A stretch of 64,000 bases of DNA from Vreelandella songnenensis (lineage in GTDB: Bacteria; Pseudomonadota; Gammaproteobacteria; Pseudomonadales; Halomonadaceae). Positions 1 through 7,781 of the stretch are shown one piece after another. Location: NCBI RefSeq assembly GCF_003002925.1, contig NZ_PVTK01000006.1, forward strand, positions 124,001-188,000, written 5' to 3'. The position numbers and the translations under genes are program-made. The notes under the pieces are model-generated. The model ran no database searches, was not told the origin of the DNA, and saw nothing but the letters and a program-made list of their open reading frames with translations. Position 1 is the first letter of the stretch; each line of letters opens with the position of its first letter.

Positions 1-1387
1 CTTCAAGAGAGGGGTCAAGCTGGGCAAGGCTTGCGGTAACGGGTTTTAAGCACACCACTAGAAAGCGCGCCAGATAGGCGATGAAGATCAGCCCCAGGGT
101 GCCGTAAAGCGCTACGTTGATGAGGGGCAGTGGGCGCACGAACAGCAGAATGCAGGCAATCGCCAGCACCACGCCGGGCAGGGCATAGGGCAGCTCGATG
201 ATGCTCAGGGTCAGGTTCTGCAGGCGTGGCGGCAGACGCTGCAGGCGGTAGGCCAGCGGCAGGCTGCACAGCATGAGCACCAGCGCCGCGCCGCCCGCCA
301 GCCACAAACTGTTGCTGACCGCGCGCCAGGTGGCACCCTGGCGGCCAATCACTTCCTGATAGGCGCCCAGGGTGACGGTGTCGGCGCTCAGCGGCACGCC
401 CATGGCGGGCACCAGGGAGCTGACCACCAGCGCCAGCAGCGGCGCGACCAGAATCACCAGCAGCACCAGAACCAGCAGCGCCGTGACGCCTGCCTGGTAG
501 CGGCCAAGGGAGAAATCGTGTGCCCGCCCGCTGTGGCCGGTCAGCCCGAAACGGCTGCGCCCCATCCAGTGCTGCTGCAGCGCTACCCCCGCCAGCGCCA
601 GCACGCCAATGAGTAGCGAAAGCGCGGCCATCTCGGCCAGCACACCGGTGCCAAAGCTTGCCATACGCTGATAGATCAGCGTGGGCAGCACGTAATACCC
701 CGCCGGAATGCCCAGCATCGCCGGAATGCCAAAGTTGCCAAGGCTCGAGATAAATGCCATGGCGGCCCCGGCGATCAGGCCGCTGCGGGTCACGGGCAGC
801 ACGATATGCCCCCACACCTGGGATTGGCGGGCACCGCTGATGCGCGCGGCCTCGACCAGCTCCCGGGGCAGGGAGAGCAGAGAAGTGCGCAGCGCCAGAA
901 AGACCAGCGGAGCGCTTTGGATGCCCAGCAGCAGGGCAATGCCCTCTGCGGAGTAGAGCGGCTGCGAGCTGCCGAGCGGCGGCGCCATGCCAATGCTTTT
1001 AAGCAGAGGGCTTGCCGGGCCAAACAGCTGCAGCCAGCTAAGCGCGGTGACCTGGGGCGGAATCATCATGGGCAGCATGAAACAGAACACCAGCCACGCC
1101 TTGCCGCGAATGTCGGTCAGCGTGATCACGAACGCAAACAGACTGCCCAGCGTCAGCGCAATCAGCATGCCGAGCCCCGAGGTATACAGGCTGTGCCACA
1201 GCGCACGCCAGGTGCCTGCTGACTGCATGACGCGCCACAGCGGCGCATCGCTGCCTTGGGTAAGATCACTCAGCGCTTCGGCCAGAAGCCGCAGGCTGGG
1301 GGCCAGGCTGAGCAGCACCACGATGAGGGTCAGTAGCGTCAGCAGCCAGCGGTGCTGGCTGCCTTGGGTGAGCCCGGGCGTCATCAT
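1..1387 (-). CDS. ABC transporter permease, two-domain iron(III)/2-aminoethylphosphonate type (3' end missing)
   Basis: Open on the minus strand from an ATG at 1387 (TGATG overlap with the binding-protein stop) and running off the left edge, with about 462 residues visible. Translation shows many hydrophobic helices and two permease halves. The first half carries a typical EAA loop (EAARISGARQSQVWGHIVLP, near residue 190). A second helical block follows and reaches the start of a second EAA loop at the window edge. Such fused permeases serve FbpB-like and 2-aminoethylphosphonate importers. It is coupled to the upstream binding protein, and the ATPase is presumably just beyond the edge. Substrate is not determined. 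Confidence 0.85.
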   Translation of the reverse strand, partial: MMTPGLTQGSQHRWLLTLLTLIVVLLSLAPSLRLLAEALSDLTQGSDAPLWRVMQSAGTWRALWHSLYTSGLGMLIALTLGSLFAFVITLTDIRGKAWLVFCFMLPMMIPPQVTALSWLQLFGPASPLLKSIGMAPPLGSSQPLYSAEGIALLLGIQSAPLVFLALRTSLLSLPRELVEAARISGARQSQVWGHIVLPVTRSGLIAGAAMAFISSLGNFGIPAMLGIPAGYYVLPTLIYQRMASFGTGVLAEMAALSLLIGVLALAGVALQQHWMGRSRFGLTGHSGRAHDFSLGRYQAGVTALLVLVLLVILVAPLLALVVSSLVPAMGVPLSADTVTLGAYQEVIGRQGATWRAVSNSLWLAGGAALVLMLCSLPLAYRLQRLPPRLQNLTLSIIELPYALPGVVLAIACILLFVRPLPLINVALYGTLGLIFIAYLARFLVVCLKPVTASLAQLDPSLE

Positions 1388-2379
1388 CAACCGCCGAACA
1401 GGTCGCTGAAGCGCTGCTTCATGGCCGCTTCCTGCTCAAGCGCCTCGGCGGTATCCACGGGCATCAGCTCGATGGTGTCACGGGCGGGAAAGCCTTCGGG
1501 GGGAGCTACATCCGCGCGGGCAGGCAGATAGCCCTGGCCGCTAACCAGCTGCTGGCCCTCTTCAGAGAGCACGAAATCGACAAACTTCTGCGCCGCATCC
1601 AGGTGCTCGGCACCCGCCATGATGCCCACCGGCTCGGTGACTGCACTCACGCCCTCTTCCGGAAACACGAACTCGACCGGCGAGCCCTTGGCCGCCTCGC
1701 GGATGGGTAGAAAATCCACCACGATGCCGTAGGGCTTGGTGCCGGCCGCCACGGCGTTGAAGACACCACCGTTGCCGCCCTGGGCTTCGGTGCGGTTGTC
1801 GTGGAGCGCTTCGTAGTAGCCTTCACCCAACGCGGGGTTGGCGCTGATCGCGGCCATATGGATAAGTGCGGCCCCCGAGTAAAGCGGACTCGGCATGGTG
1901 ACCAGCCCCTCATATTCAGGCTTGAGCAGATCCTGCCAGCTTTGCGGCTGCTCCTCGGCGCCGGTGTTGTAGATGATGCCGGTGGTAATCAGCTTGGTGC
2001 CGTAGTAGTAGCCTTCGGCGTCGAAAAGCTCTGACGCATAAGCATCGCGCTCGGGGCTCAGGTAAGGCTGCAGGTAGCCGTCCTGCTTGAGCGACTCCAT
2101 GGTCATGCTGTCGGCAATCAGCAGCACATCGGGCTTGCTGACCCCGGCGGCCAGCTCGGAGCGCAGGCGGGTCATCAGGCGCGTGGTGCCGTCGCGTACC
2201 CACTCCACTTCAATCTCAGGGTAGGCGGCCTGAAAGGCATCGACGGTTTGCTGGGCGTCGCTGTTGGGCTGGCTGGTGTAGAGCGTGAGCGTGTCATCAG
2301 CGAATGCAGCCGCTGACAGGGTCAGGCCAGCAAGGGTGCTGGAAACAGCAACGGCGGTGCAGAGTGGGCGCTTGAACAT
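1387..2379 (-). CDS. ABC transporter periplasmic substrate-binding protein (iron/2-aminoethylphosphonate-like)
   Basis: 330 residues with a signal peptide ending about AAAFA-DD. The mature part has the extracellular solute-binding fold of the FbpA/PhnS/AfuA group (LTLYTSQPNSDAQ start, a TMPSPLYSGAALIH segment, and a VVDFLP segment in the hinge region). Start ATG at 2379 has GGAGG about 8 nt upstream. It is the first gene of a minus-strand operon with the permease at 1387. The neighbouring DeoR-type regulator and a perfect inverted repeat in the shared promoter region suggest sugar-phosphate, phosphonate or polyol control rather than iron (Fur) control. The ligand is an open question. Confidence 0.85.
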   Translation of the reverse strand: MFKRPLCTAVAVSSTLAGLTLSAAAFADDTLTLYTSQPNSDAQQTVDAFQAAYPEIEVEWVRDGTTRLMTRLRSELAAGVSKPDVLLIADSMTMESLKQDGYLQPYLSPERDAYASELFDAEGYYYGTKLITTGIIYNTGAEEQPQSWQDLLKPEYEGLVTMPSPLYSGAALIHMAAISANPALGEGYYEALHDNRTEAQGGNGGVFNAVAAGTKPYGIVVDFLPIREAAKGSPVEFVFPEEGVSAVTEPVGIMAGAEHLDAAQKFVDFVLSEEGQQLVSGQGYLPARADVAPPEGFPARDTIELMPVDTAEALEQEAAMKQRFSDLFGG

Positions 2380-2413
2380 CAGAAAACCTCCAATGAGTGA
2401 ACGCTCTCCACAT

Positions 2414-2445
2414 TAGTGTCATCTGCTTACAACATGATGACACTA
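2414..2445. promoter_or_regulatory. Perfect inverted repeat, probable operator of the adjacent DeoR-type regulator
   Basis: Arms TAGTGTCATC (2414-2423) and GATGACACTA (2436-2445) are exact reverse complements separated by 12 nt, so half-site centres are 22 bp (two helical turns) apart. The site lies in the 160-bp divergent gap, about 35 bp above the binding-protein start. Binding by the DeoR product is inferred from position. Confidence 0.6.
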
Positions 2446-2539
2446 CGCTTTCGTTTGATGGCAGCGAGGTTTCGCATTGCAAGAGGAGACTTTCGCCTGG
2501 GTGGCGAGGCGGGCCATGGGGGTTAAAAAGGAGAAGTAG

Positions 2540-3292
2540 ATGGGCCTAAACGAACGTCGGCGGCGGCTGCTTGAACAGGTGCGAGAGCAGGGGCGTCAGC
2601 CGCTGGAAAGGCTGGCCTGCCAGTTTGGCGTCTCTGTACAGACGCTGCGGGGCGATGTCCGCGTGCTGGCCGAAAAGGGGCTGGTGCTGCGCAGGCATGG
2701 CGAAGTTCTGCCGTTTCCCGACCAGGAGAATATTGGCTACGACCAGCGCCAGATCGTCAACGAGGCGGGCAAGCGCCATATCGCCCGCCAGGCGGCGACG
2801 CTGATTCAGCCCCATCAATCGCTGTTTCTGGGTACCGGCACCACGGTTGAGCAACTGGCCGACGCCCTGCATGCCACACAGGGGCTGCAGATCATGACCA
2901 ACAATCTGCACGCGCTGATCAAGCTGTGTCAGTGGGAGTGCGAGCTTACCGTGGCGGGCGGCCGGGTGCGCCGCCGCGACCAGGACGTGATTGGCGGCGA
3001 TGCCTGGCGCTTTTTTCAGCGCTATCGGGTGGATGTGGGCGTGGTGTCAGTAGGCGGCATGGATAGTCAGGGGCAGCTTTTTGACTATAACGATGACGAG
3101 GTCACGGCCCGGGAAGCGCTGCTGGCCCACGCGGCCTACCGTATTCTGGTGCTGGATAAAACCAAGTTCGATCTGACCCTGCGCTGCGCGGCGGGAACCC
3201 TTGCCGACTACGACGCAGTGGTGACCGATATACCGCTGCCTGACCGGCTGCGCAGCCCGTTGGCGGCCAGGGGCGTCATCTTTCTAAGCTGA
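2540..3292 (+). CDS. DeoR/GlpR-family transcriptional regulator
   Basis: 250 residues. N-terminal winged helix of the DeoR type (residues 1-57: RRRRLLEQVREQG, then the recognition helix region VSVQTLRGDVRVLAEKG), followed by a DeoR C-terminal sensor domain with the conserved LFLGTGTTVEQLADAL sugar-phosphate loop and a GGxxRRRDQDVIGGDAW segment. AAGGAG lies 6 nt upstream of the ATG. It is divergent from the ABC importer at 1-2379 and probably controls it through the inverted repeat at 2414-2445. DeoR proteins usually repress and respond to phosphorylated sugars or polyols; the effector here is unknown. Confidence 0.88.
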   Translation: MGLNERRRRLLEQVREQGRQPLERLACQFGVSVQTLRGDVRVLAEKGLVLRRHGEVLPFPDQENIGYDQRQIVNEAGKRHIARQAATLIQPHQSLFLGTGTTVEQLADALHATQGLQIMTNNLHALIKLCQWECELTVAGGRVRRRDQDVIGGDAWRFFQRYRVDVGVVSVGGMDSQGQLFDYNDDEVTAREALLAHAAYRILVLDKTKFDLTLRCAAGTLADYDAVVTDIPLPDRLRSPLAARGVIFLS

Positions 3293-3313
3293 AGCGCGGC
3301 CAAATCAGCGGTT

Positions 3314-4234
3314 TTAAGTACGCTCGACAAGTAGGTCGACAAAGGCGCGTACCTTGGTGGGCCGGAACTTGGTCTCGGGAAAGACGGCTGTGATATTGCC
3401 CGATGCGAGCGCCCAGTGGGGCAGCACACTTATCAAGCGTCCTGCTTTAAGCTCCTCCTTGACCAAATAGTCAGGCAGCACTGCAAGGCCGATTCCGCTC
3501 ACTACGGCCTCTTTGACTGCCAACGTGATATCGAACGCAGTGTGAGGCGTGAAGTCGACAGTTTCGACGCTCTTATTGGGCGCGGTAAACGTGCATTGAC
3601 GTGGTTTTTTTAACGCGGTATTGGCAATCCAGGGCAGGGTGGCGAGTTCCGTCGGCCGCTGGATATCGCTTAGTCGGTCACCCCAGGTTGGGGAGGCTAC
3701 CAGATGCTGCTTGAACGTACCCACTTGCCTGACTTGCAAATGCTCTTGGGTAAGCCAGCCAACACGAATAGCCAGATCCATATCGCTGGCCATCAAGTCC
3801 ACCATGTTGTCACTGAAGTGTGTTTCTACCCGGCAATTTAGATAGCGCTTGGTAAATTCGGTGATGGTGGGAACAATCACGCTCAAACCGTAATCGATCG
3901 GTGCCGTGAGCCGTAACACTCCGGTCGGCGCTTCGCGGCCATCGTTCAGCTCTGCAAAAGCCTCTTCGGCATCACGTAAGATAGCGACACAGCGGCCATA
4001 GAAGAGTTGACCTGCCTGGGTGGTGCGCACGCTGCGTGTGCTGCGAATAAGCAGCGATGTCTGCACGTCCTGTTCAAGCCTTGCGACCTGTTGACTCACC
4101 ACTGCCTTGGTAACACCGAGCTGTTCTGCGGCAGCGGTAAACGAGCCTGTTTCAATCACAGCAGTGAAATACGCCAAACGGTTCAGGTTGGGAGCGCCGC
4201 TAGTATGAGCGGAGCCAATGTATGGTTTTGGCAT
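3314..4234 (-). CDS. LysR-family transcriptional regulator
   Basis: 306 residues. The LysR helix-turn-helix lies at residues about 18-75 (LNRLAYFTAVIETGSFTAAA, then VTKAVVSQQVARLEQ), followed by a periplasmic-binding-like effector domain of the CrgA/AaeR-type subgroup (PTGVLRLTAPIDYG). It has a 14-residue N-terminal extension before the HTH, and no other in-frame methionine offers a start. It is divergent from the DsbA-like gene at 4320 with an 85-bp gap, so control of that gene and the following one is likely. Inducer unknown. Confidence 0.88.
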   Translation of the reverse strand: MPKPYIGSAHTSGAPNLNRLAYFTAVIETGSFTAAAEQLGVTKAVVSQQVARLEQDVQTSLLIRSTRSVRTTQAGQLFYGRCVAILRDAEEAFAELNDGREAPTGVLRLTAPIDYGLSVIVPTITEFTKRYLNCRVETHFSDNMVDLMASDMDLAIRVGWLTQEHLQVRQVGTFKQHLVASPTWGDRLSDIQRPTELATLPWIANTALKKPRQCTFTAPNKSVETVDFTPHTAFDITLAVKEAVVSGIGLAVLPDYLVKEELKAGRLISVLPHWALASGNITAVFPETKFRPTKVRAFVDLLVERT

Positions 4235-4278
4235 ACAGTGTGTTTCCCAATGGTGTGTTTAACAGGGTGAAAGAGGGA

Positions 4279-4314
4279 CTTACTCTTAGCGACATTAAGT
4301 TAATCAGGAGTAAG
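4279..4314 (+). promoter_or_regulatory. Inverted repeat flanking the Shine-Dalgarno of the DsbA-like gene
   Basis: CTTACTC (4279-4285) and GAGTAAG (4308-4314) are exact complements with a 22-nt loop. The right arm contains part of the AGGAG ribosome-binding site (4306-4310). If transcribed together it could hide the site; as DNA it could be a LysR-type site. Short arms make this tentative. Confidence 0.3.
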
Positions 4315-4319
4315 CATCA

Positions 4320-4958
4320 ATGACGAAACGACTAGTTTACCTGATGGATCCGCTATGTGGCTGGTGTTACGGCGCAACACCTTCACTTGAGGCAGTACAA
4401 AACCAGGCAGGCATAACCCTTGAGCTATTACCGACGGGGCTATTTGTCTCTGACGGCGCCAGAGAGATGGACGATCAGTTTGCAGCATACGCCTGGAAAA
4501 ACGACCAGCGCATCGCTGCGCTTACCTCACAACCTTTCAGTGAAGCCTATCGGCAAGACGTGCTGGGTAATCGGCATCAGCGCTTTGATAGCGAGCAGGC
4601 CACGCTGGCGCTTACGGCTGTTTACCTCACCGCACCCAAGCGTGAGTTCGAGGTCTTGAAGGCCATTCAACGTGCCCGCTATGTAGAGGGTATGGATGTC
4701 ATCGGCAAGGCTCCACTGGTTGAACTGCTAGGCAAGCTAGGGCTGGCTCAGGCGGCCGAACTGCTCAGCCGTGATGATGAAAGCCTGCAGGTTGCTTATC
4801 AGCGCCGCAAGGAACGGGCACACGCGTTCATGCGCCGCTGGTCTTTACAGGGCGTGCCAAGTCTTGTGGTGGAAAGTAAGGGTGACGAAGGGCCGCTGCA
4901 ATCGCAGGCTCTTTACTCAAGCCCCGCGGATTTTATAAACGCCGTTATCCACGCGTAA
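4320..4958 (+). CDS. DsbA-family (FrnE-like) thioredoxin-fold oxidoreductase, cytoplasmic
   Basis: 212 residues without a signal peptide. A CGWC redox motif sits near residue 14 within MDPLCGWCYGATPSLEAV, followed by a helical insertion and a C-terminal GVPSLVVES cis-proline loop of the thioredoxin fold. This layout matches the DsbA-like/2-hydroxychromene isomerase group and the cytoplasmic FrnE-type proteins linked to oxidative stress. AGGAG lies 9 nt upstream. It is followed 36 nt later by the MBL-fold gene, and both are probably controlled by the divergent LysR protein. Role in thiol or electrophile stress is inference. Confidence 0.85.
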   Translation: MTKRLVYLMDPLCGWCYGATPSLEAVQNQAGITLELLPTGLFVSDGAREMDDQFAAYAWKNDQRIAALTSQPFSEAYRQDVLGNRHQRFDSEQATLALTAVYLTAPKREFEVLKAIQRARYVEGMDVIGKAPLVELLGKLGLAQAAELLSRDDESLQVAYQRRKERAHAFMRRWSLQGVPSLVVESKGDEGPLQSQALYSSPADFINAVIHA

Positions 4959-4994
4959 CAATCACGCTTAAAAAGCTGTTTAAAGGAGAAAAGA

Positions 4995-5882
4995 ATGAAA
5001 CTGCCAGGCATCCTCAATCGTACACTGTTGACTGCTGCTCTCTCGTTGGGAAGCGCCTTGCCTGCGCTTGCATCGCAAGAGGCGCTGAATCTTGAAATCT
5101 ATAATCCTGGAGAAGATGCCATCTTTGCGGTTTCCTCCGTGCTGGTGGAAGGCAAGGAAGACGCGATCTTGATCGATGCGCAGTTTTCGACCGACGATGC
5201 GCGCCAGTTGATCGAGATGATTAACGCTTCTGGCAAGCGCCTAACGACTATCTATATCAGCCACGGTGATCCCGATTATTATTTTGGCCTGGCCGCGCTG
5301 GTAGATGCCTTCCCCAATGCTGAAGTGTTCGCTACCGAGCAGACCATCGAACATATTCAAGAGACCAAAGAGGAAAAGCTGAACGTATGGGGGCCGCAAC
5401 TGGGCGATAACGCACCTGAGCGCCTGGTCATACCCCAGCCACTTGAAAGCGATACGCTGACGCTTGAAGGCCACGACCTCAAAATCATGGGGCTTGACGG
5501 TCCGACACCGGATCGTACTTTCGTGTGGATTCCCGATATCAATGCTGTTGTAGGCGGCATTCCAGTGATGGCGGGCGAACACGTCTGGATAGCTGACACC
5601 CAGACCGAGGAATCACGCGACAACTGGCTGGCTACTCTTTCTGATATCGCTGCGCTCTTGCCTACTACTGTAGTGCCGGGCCACTTCGCGCCAGGCAGCC
5701 AGCTCGATTTGAGCGCCGTACAGTTCACCGCCGACTATTTGCGTACTTTTGAAGAGCAAGCGGCCAAGGCTGATAATGCCTCTGACTTGATCGAAGCGAT
5801 GCAGACGCGCTACCCCAGTCTGCTCGGCACATCTAGTCTGGAGCTGAGTTCGAAGGTCATCATGGGCGAAATGGAGTGGTAG
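4995..5882 (+). CDS. Periplasmic MBL-fold hydrolase with altered metal-binding motif
   Basis: 295 residues with a signal peptide cleaved about ALA-SQ (residue 26). The rest is a metallo-beta-lactamase fold: an ILIDAQFS strand-turn, then the metal motif region ISHGDPDYYFG near residue 94, and a VVPGHFAPG histidine loop near residue 233. The usual HxHxDH motif reads HGDPDY, so the second and last histidines are replaced by Asp and Tyr. That suggests one changed metal site or a non-classical subgroup. AAAGGAG precedes the ATG. It is co-directional with the DsbA-like gene. Substrate unknown. Confidence 0.82.
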   Translation: MKLPGILNRTLLTAALSLGSALPALASQEALNLEIYNPGEDAIFAVSSVLVEGKEDAILIDAQFSTDDARQLIEMINASGKRLTTIYISHGDPDYYFGLAALVDAFPNAEVFATEQTIEHIQETKEEKLNVWGPQLGDNAPERLVIPQPLESDTLTLEGHDLKIMGLDGPTPDRTFVWIPDINAVVGGIPVMAGEHVWIADTQTEESRDNWLATLSDIAALLPTTVVPGHFAPGSQLDLSAVQFTADYLRTFEEQAAKADNASDLIEAMQTRYPSLLGTSSLELSSKVIMGEMEW

Positions 5883-5951
5883 AGCGGGGCCCTGCGATAC
5901 AAAGACTTAAAGGAGCCATCTAGTTCAGTGCCGGGATCGTATTAGCAAAAC

Positions 5952-5987
5952 CCTTTGGCTGCCTATTTTGGTGGCCAAAGGCATTTT
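5952..5987 (+). terminator. Hairpin after the MBL-fold gene
   Basis: CCTTTGGC (5952-5959) pairs with GCCAAAGG (5974-5981), followed by a weak ATTTTA tract. It lies between the convergent MBL-fold gene and yrhK-like gene. The 14-nt loop makes it a modest terminator. Confidence 0.4.
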
Positions 5988-6013
5988 ACTGCCTACCTGT
6001 ATCTGGCTGAGCA

Positions 6014-6298
6014 TTAACCATCCTGATCAGTGCCGGGCAGGTGCTTGAAGCGAATATAGCGGTGCAGGCGAATCGTTGGGCGAATCAGCAGTTGAATGCT
6101 GCCGAGTACAAACAGACACACGCCCACTGTCTTGGGCGTGCCCTCAAAAAAGAAGCACACGCTTCCCACGCTGAACCAGATGCCGATCAGGAAGTCGTTG
6201 AGAATGCTCAGCACTTCATAGCGGCGATGAATCACCAGCTCCTCATGGCCGAAGGTAAAGGTCCAGTCCTGGGTTTCAGGATCCTGTTGGCGCTGCAT
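6014..6298 (-). CDS. YrhK-domain small membrane protein
   Basis: 94 residues from the ATG at 6298, chosen because GGGAGA lies about 6 nt upstream; a longer reading frame begins at 6334 but has no ribosome site. It has an N-terminal polar segment (FTFGHEELVIHRRYEVLSIL) typical of YrhK domains and two hydrophobic helices (about residues 35-55 and 60-75). Function of the family is unknown. It is a single gene convergent with the MBL-fold gene. Confidence 0.75.
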   Translation of the reverse strand: MQRQQDPETQDWTFTFGHEELVIHRRYEVLSILNDFLIGIWFSVGSVCFFFEGTPKTVGVCLFVLGSIQLLIRPTIRLHRYIRFKHLPGTDQDG

Positions 6299-6520
6299 TG
6301 CGTTCTCCCTTTTCAGTAGACGGCATGAGCCCATACGCTGGCTCGTTGTTGCATCCAGGCATCTGCCTTGAAGTTCCGCCCAAAAGCGTAGGCGTTTTCA
6401 GCCCGTTATGCTGAAATATTGTTCGATATCGGGAGTGCTGAATGTGGCAGACTACCCGTAAAGTATAGTGAACAGCAGCGCGACAAAACGATGGACTTTC
6501 CGTGGCTAAGAGGGCTGGTA

Positions 6521-7729
6521 ATGATCAACGATACGTTACTTAAAGCCATAGAGACCGAGCTGGAAAGCGAGCGCTTCCGGCTGCGTTTTGCCAAAGCCCT
6601 TGAGACACGTTTCGAGGCAGACACTCATCGGCGGAGAAGCCATACCATGGTGGTGGCCGGGCTCATCGCCATTCCTATCTACTGTTTTTTTCTGATCAAC
6701 GACTACAGCTTTCGTAACGAGATATTTACCCAGATCCTGCTGCTACGCTTGGGCTCCGTATTTGCGTTTACCCTGCCCATTTTCTGGCTGATTTACCGGG
6801 GCGTTGCGCCAGCGGTGAGGGAAACGCTGATGGCCAGCATCATTGTCATGACCATGCTCATTGCCTGCTTGATCCTGACCGCATCTACCGCGCCGTTTTC
6901 CTATTTTGACGTTTTCTCGTTCGGTCTTATCCTGATTGCGGGCAACATCTTCTTTCCACTACGTTTTGCGTATGCCTGCCTCTCCTCGGCCGTCAGCATC
7001 CTGATCATGCTGATATTCGTGGCGGATTACGAACCCATGCCCCGTGAGGCAAAGAACCTTGCGATGCTGGGCATTTTTACCACGACGCTGTTCACCCTGG
7101 TGACCAACTATCGCCTTGAGCGCAGCGAGCGCAAGTCCTACCTGCTGGTACTCAGAGAGAAGCTGCGCGCCGGCTACTACCAGAAAGATAACCAGAAACT
7201 GTCGCAGCTCTCCATGACCGACTCGTTGACCAATATTGCCAACCGGCGTCAGTTCGATGCTGAGCTTGCCACGCGCTGGAAAGAGACTGCTGAGCAGCGC
7301 AGCTGCCTCGGGTTGATGGTGATCGATATCGACCACTTCAAGGCCTATAACGACTACTACGGGCATGTGCAGGGGGATGAGTGCCTGCGTCAGGTGGCAG
7401 CAGCCATGCAAAGCGAAAGCCGCGGGACTGACTTGCTGGCGCGGTTTGGCGGCGAGGAGTTCGTGCTGCTGATGGCGAACACTACACCCGCGGCCGCCCA
7501 GCAGGCGGCGGACCGTATCCGCCATACCATCGAGGCGCTGCAGATTCCCAATCATGGCTATTCGCCCGATAGCATCATTACGGTGAGTGTTGGAGTGGCC
7601 ACGATATGCCCAGGCGATAATCTTCAGGCGGGAGATCTTCTGCGCCTGGCCGATGCCGCACTCTATAAAGCCAAGCATGATGGCCGCAACCGCACCTGGG
7701 CAGTCGATGAGAAGACGGCTACCGTTTGA
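6521..7729 (+). CDS. Membrane-bound diguanylate cyclase (GGDEF)
   Basis: 402 residues from the ATG at 6521, which has AGAGGG upstream; two earlier in-frame starts lack a ribosome site. Six predicted transmembrane helices (residues about 40-200) are followed by a short coiled linker and a complete GGDEF domain. GGEEF lies at about residues 310-314, preceded by the RGTD allosteric I-site five residues upstream, so product inhibition by c-di-GMP is expected. It makes c-di-GMP from two GTP. No extracellular ligand domain is seen. mtnK starts 52 nt after its stop. Confidence 0.9.
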   Translation: MINDTLLKAIETELESERFRLRFAKALETRFEADTHRRRSHTMVVAGLIAIPIYCFFLINDYSFRNEIFTQILLLRLGSVFAFTLPIFWLIYRGVAPAVRETLMASIIVMTMLIACLILTASTAPFSYFDVFSFGLILIAGNIFFPLRFAYACLSSAVSILIMLIFVADYEPMPREAKNLAMLGIFTTTLFTLVTNYRLERSERKSYLLVLREKLRAGYYQKDNQKLSQLSMTDSLTNIANRRQFDAELATRWKETAEQRSCLGLMVIDIDHFKAYNDYYGHVQGDECLRQVAAAMQSESRGTDLLARFGGEEFVLLMANTTPAAAQQAADRIRHTIEALQIPNHGYSPDSIITVSVGVATICPGDNLQAGDLLRLADAALYKAKHDGRNRTWAVDEKTATV

Positions 7730-7781
7730 CATTGGCATGGCGGTAAGAGCAAATACGCAAAAAACTGCTAAGGAGCACGCT

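Noticed and set aside
15..815. 266-codon minus-strand frame at the left edge
   Set aside because: The permease reads in another frame on the same strand from 1387 with membrane helices and an EAA loop; this frame is low-complexity Ala/Gly/Arg.
1..2379. Fur-regulated iron importer
   Set aside because: The protein family allows it, but no Fur-box-like sequence was seen and a DeoR regulator with a perfect dyad sits in the promoter region.
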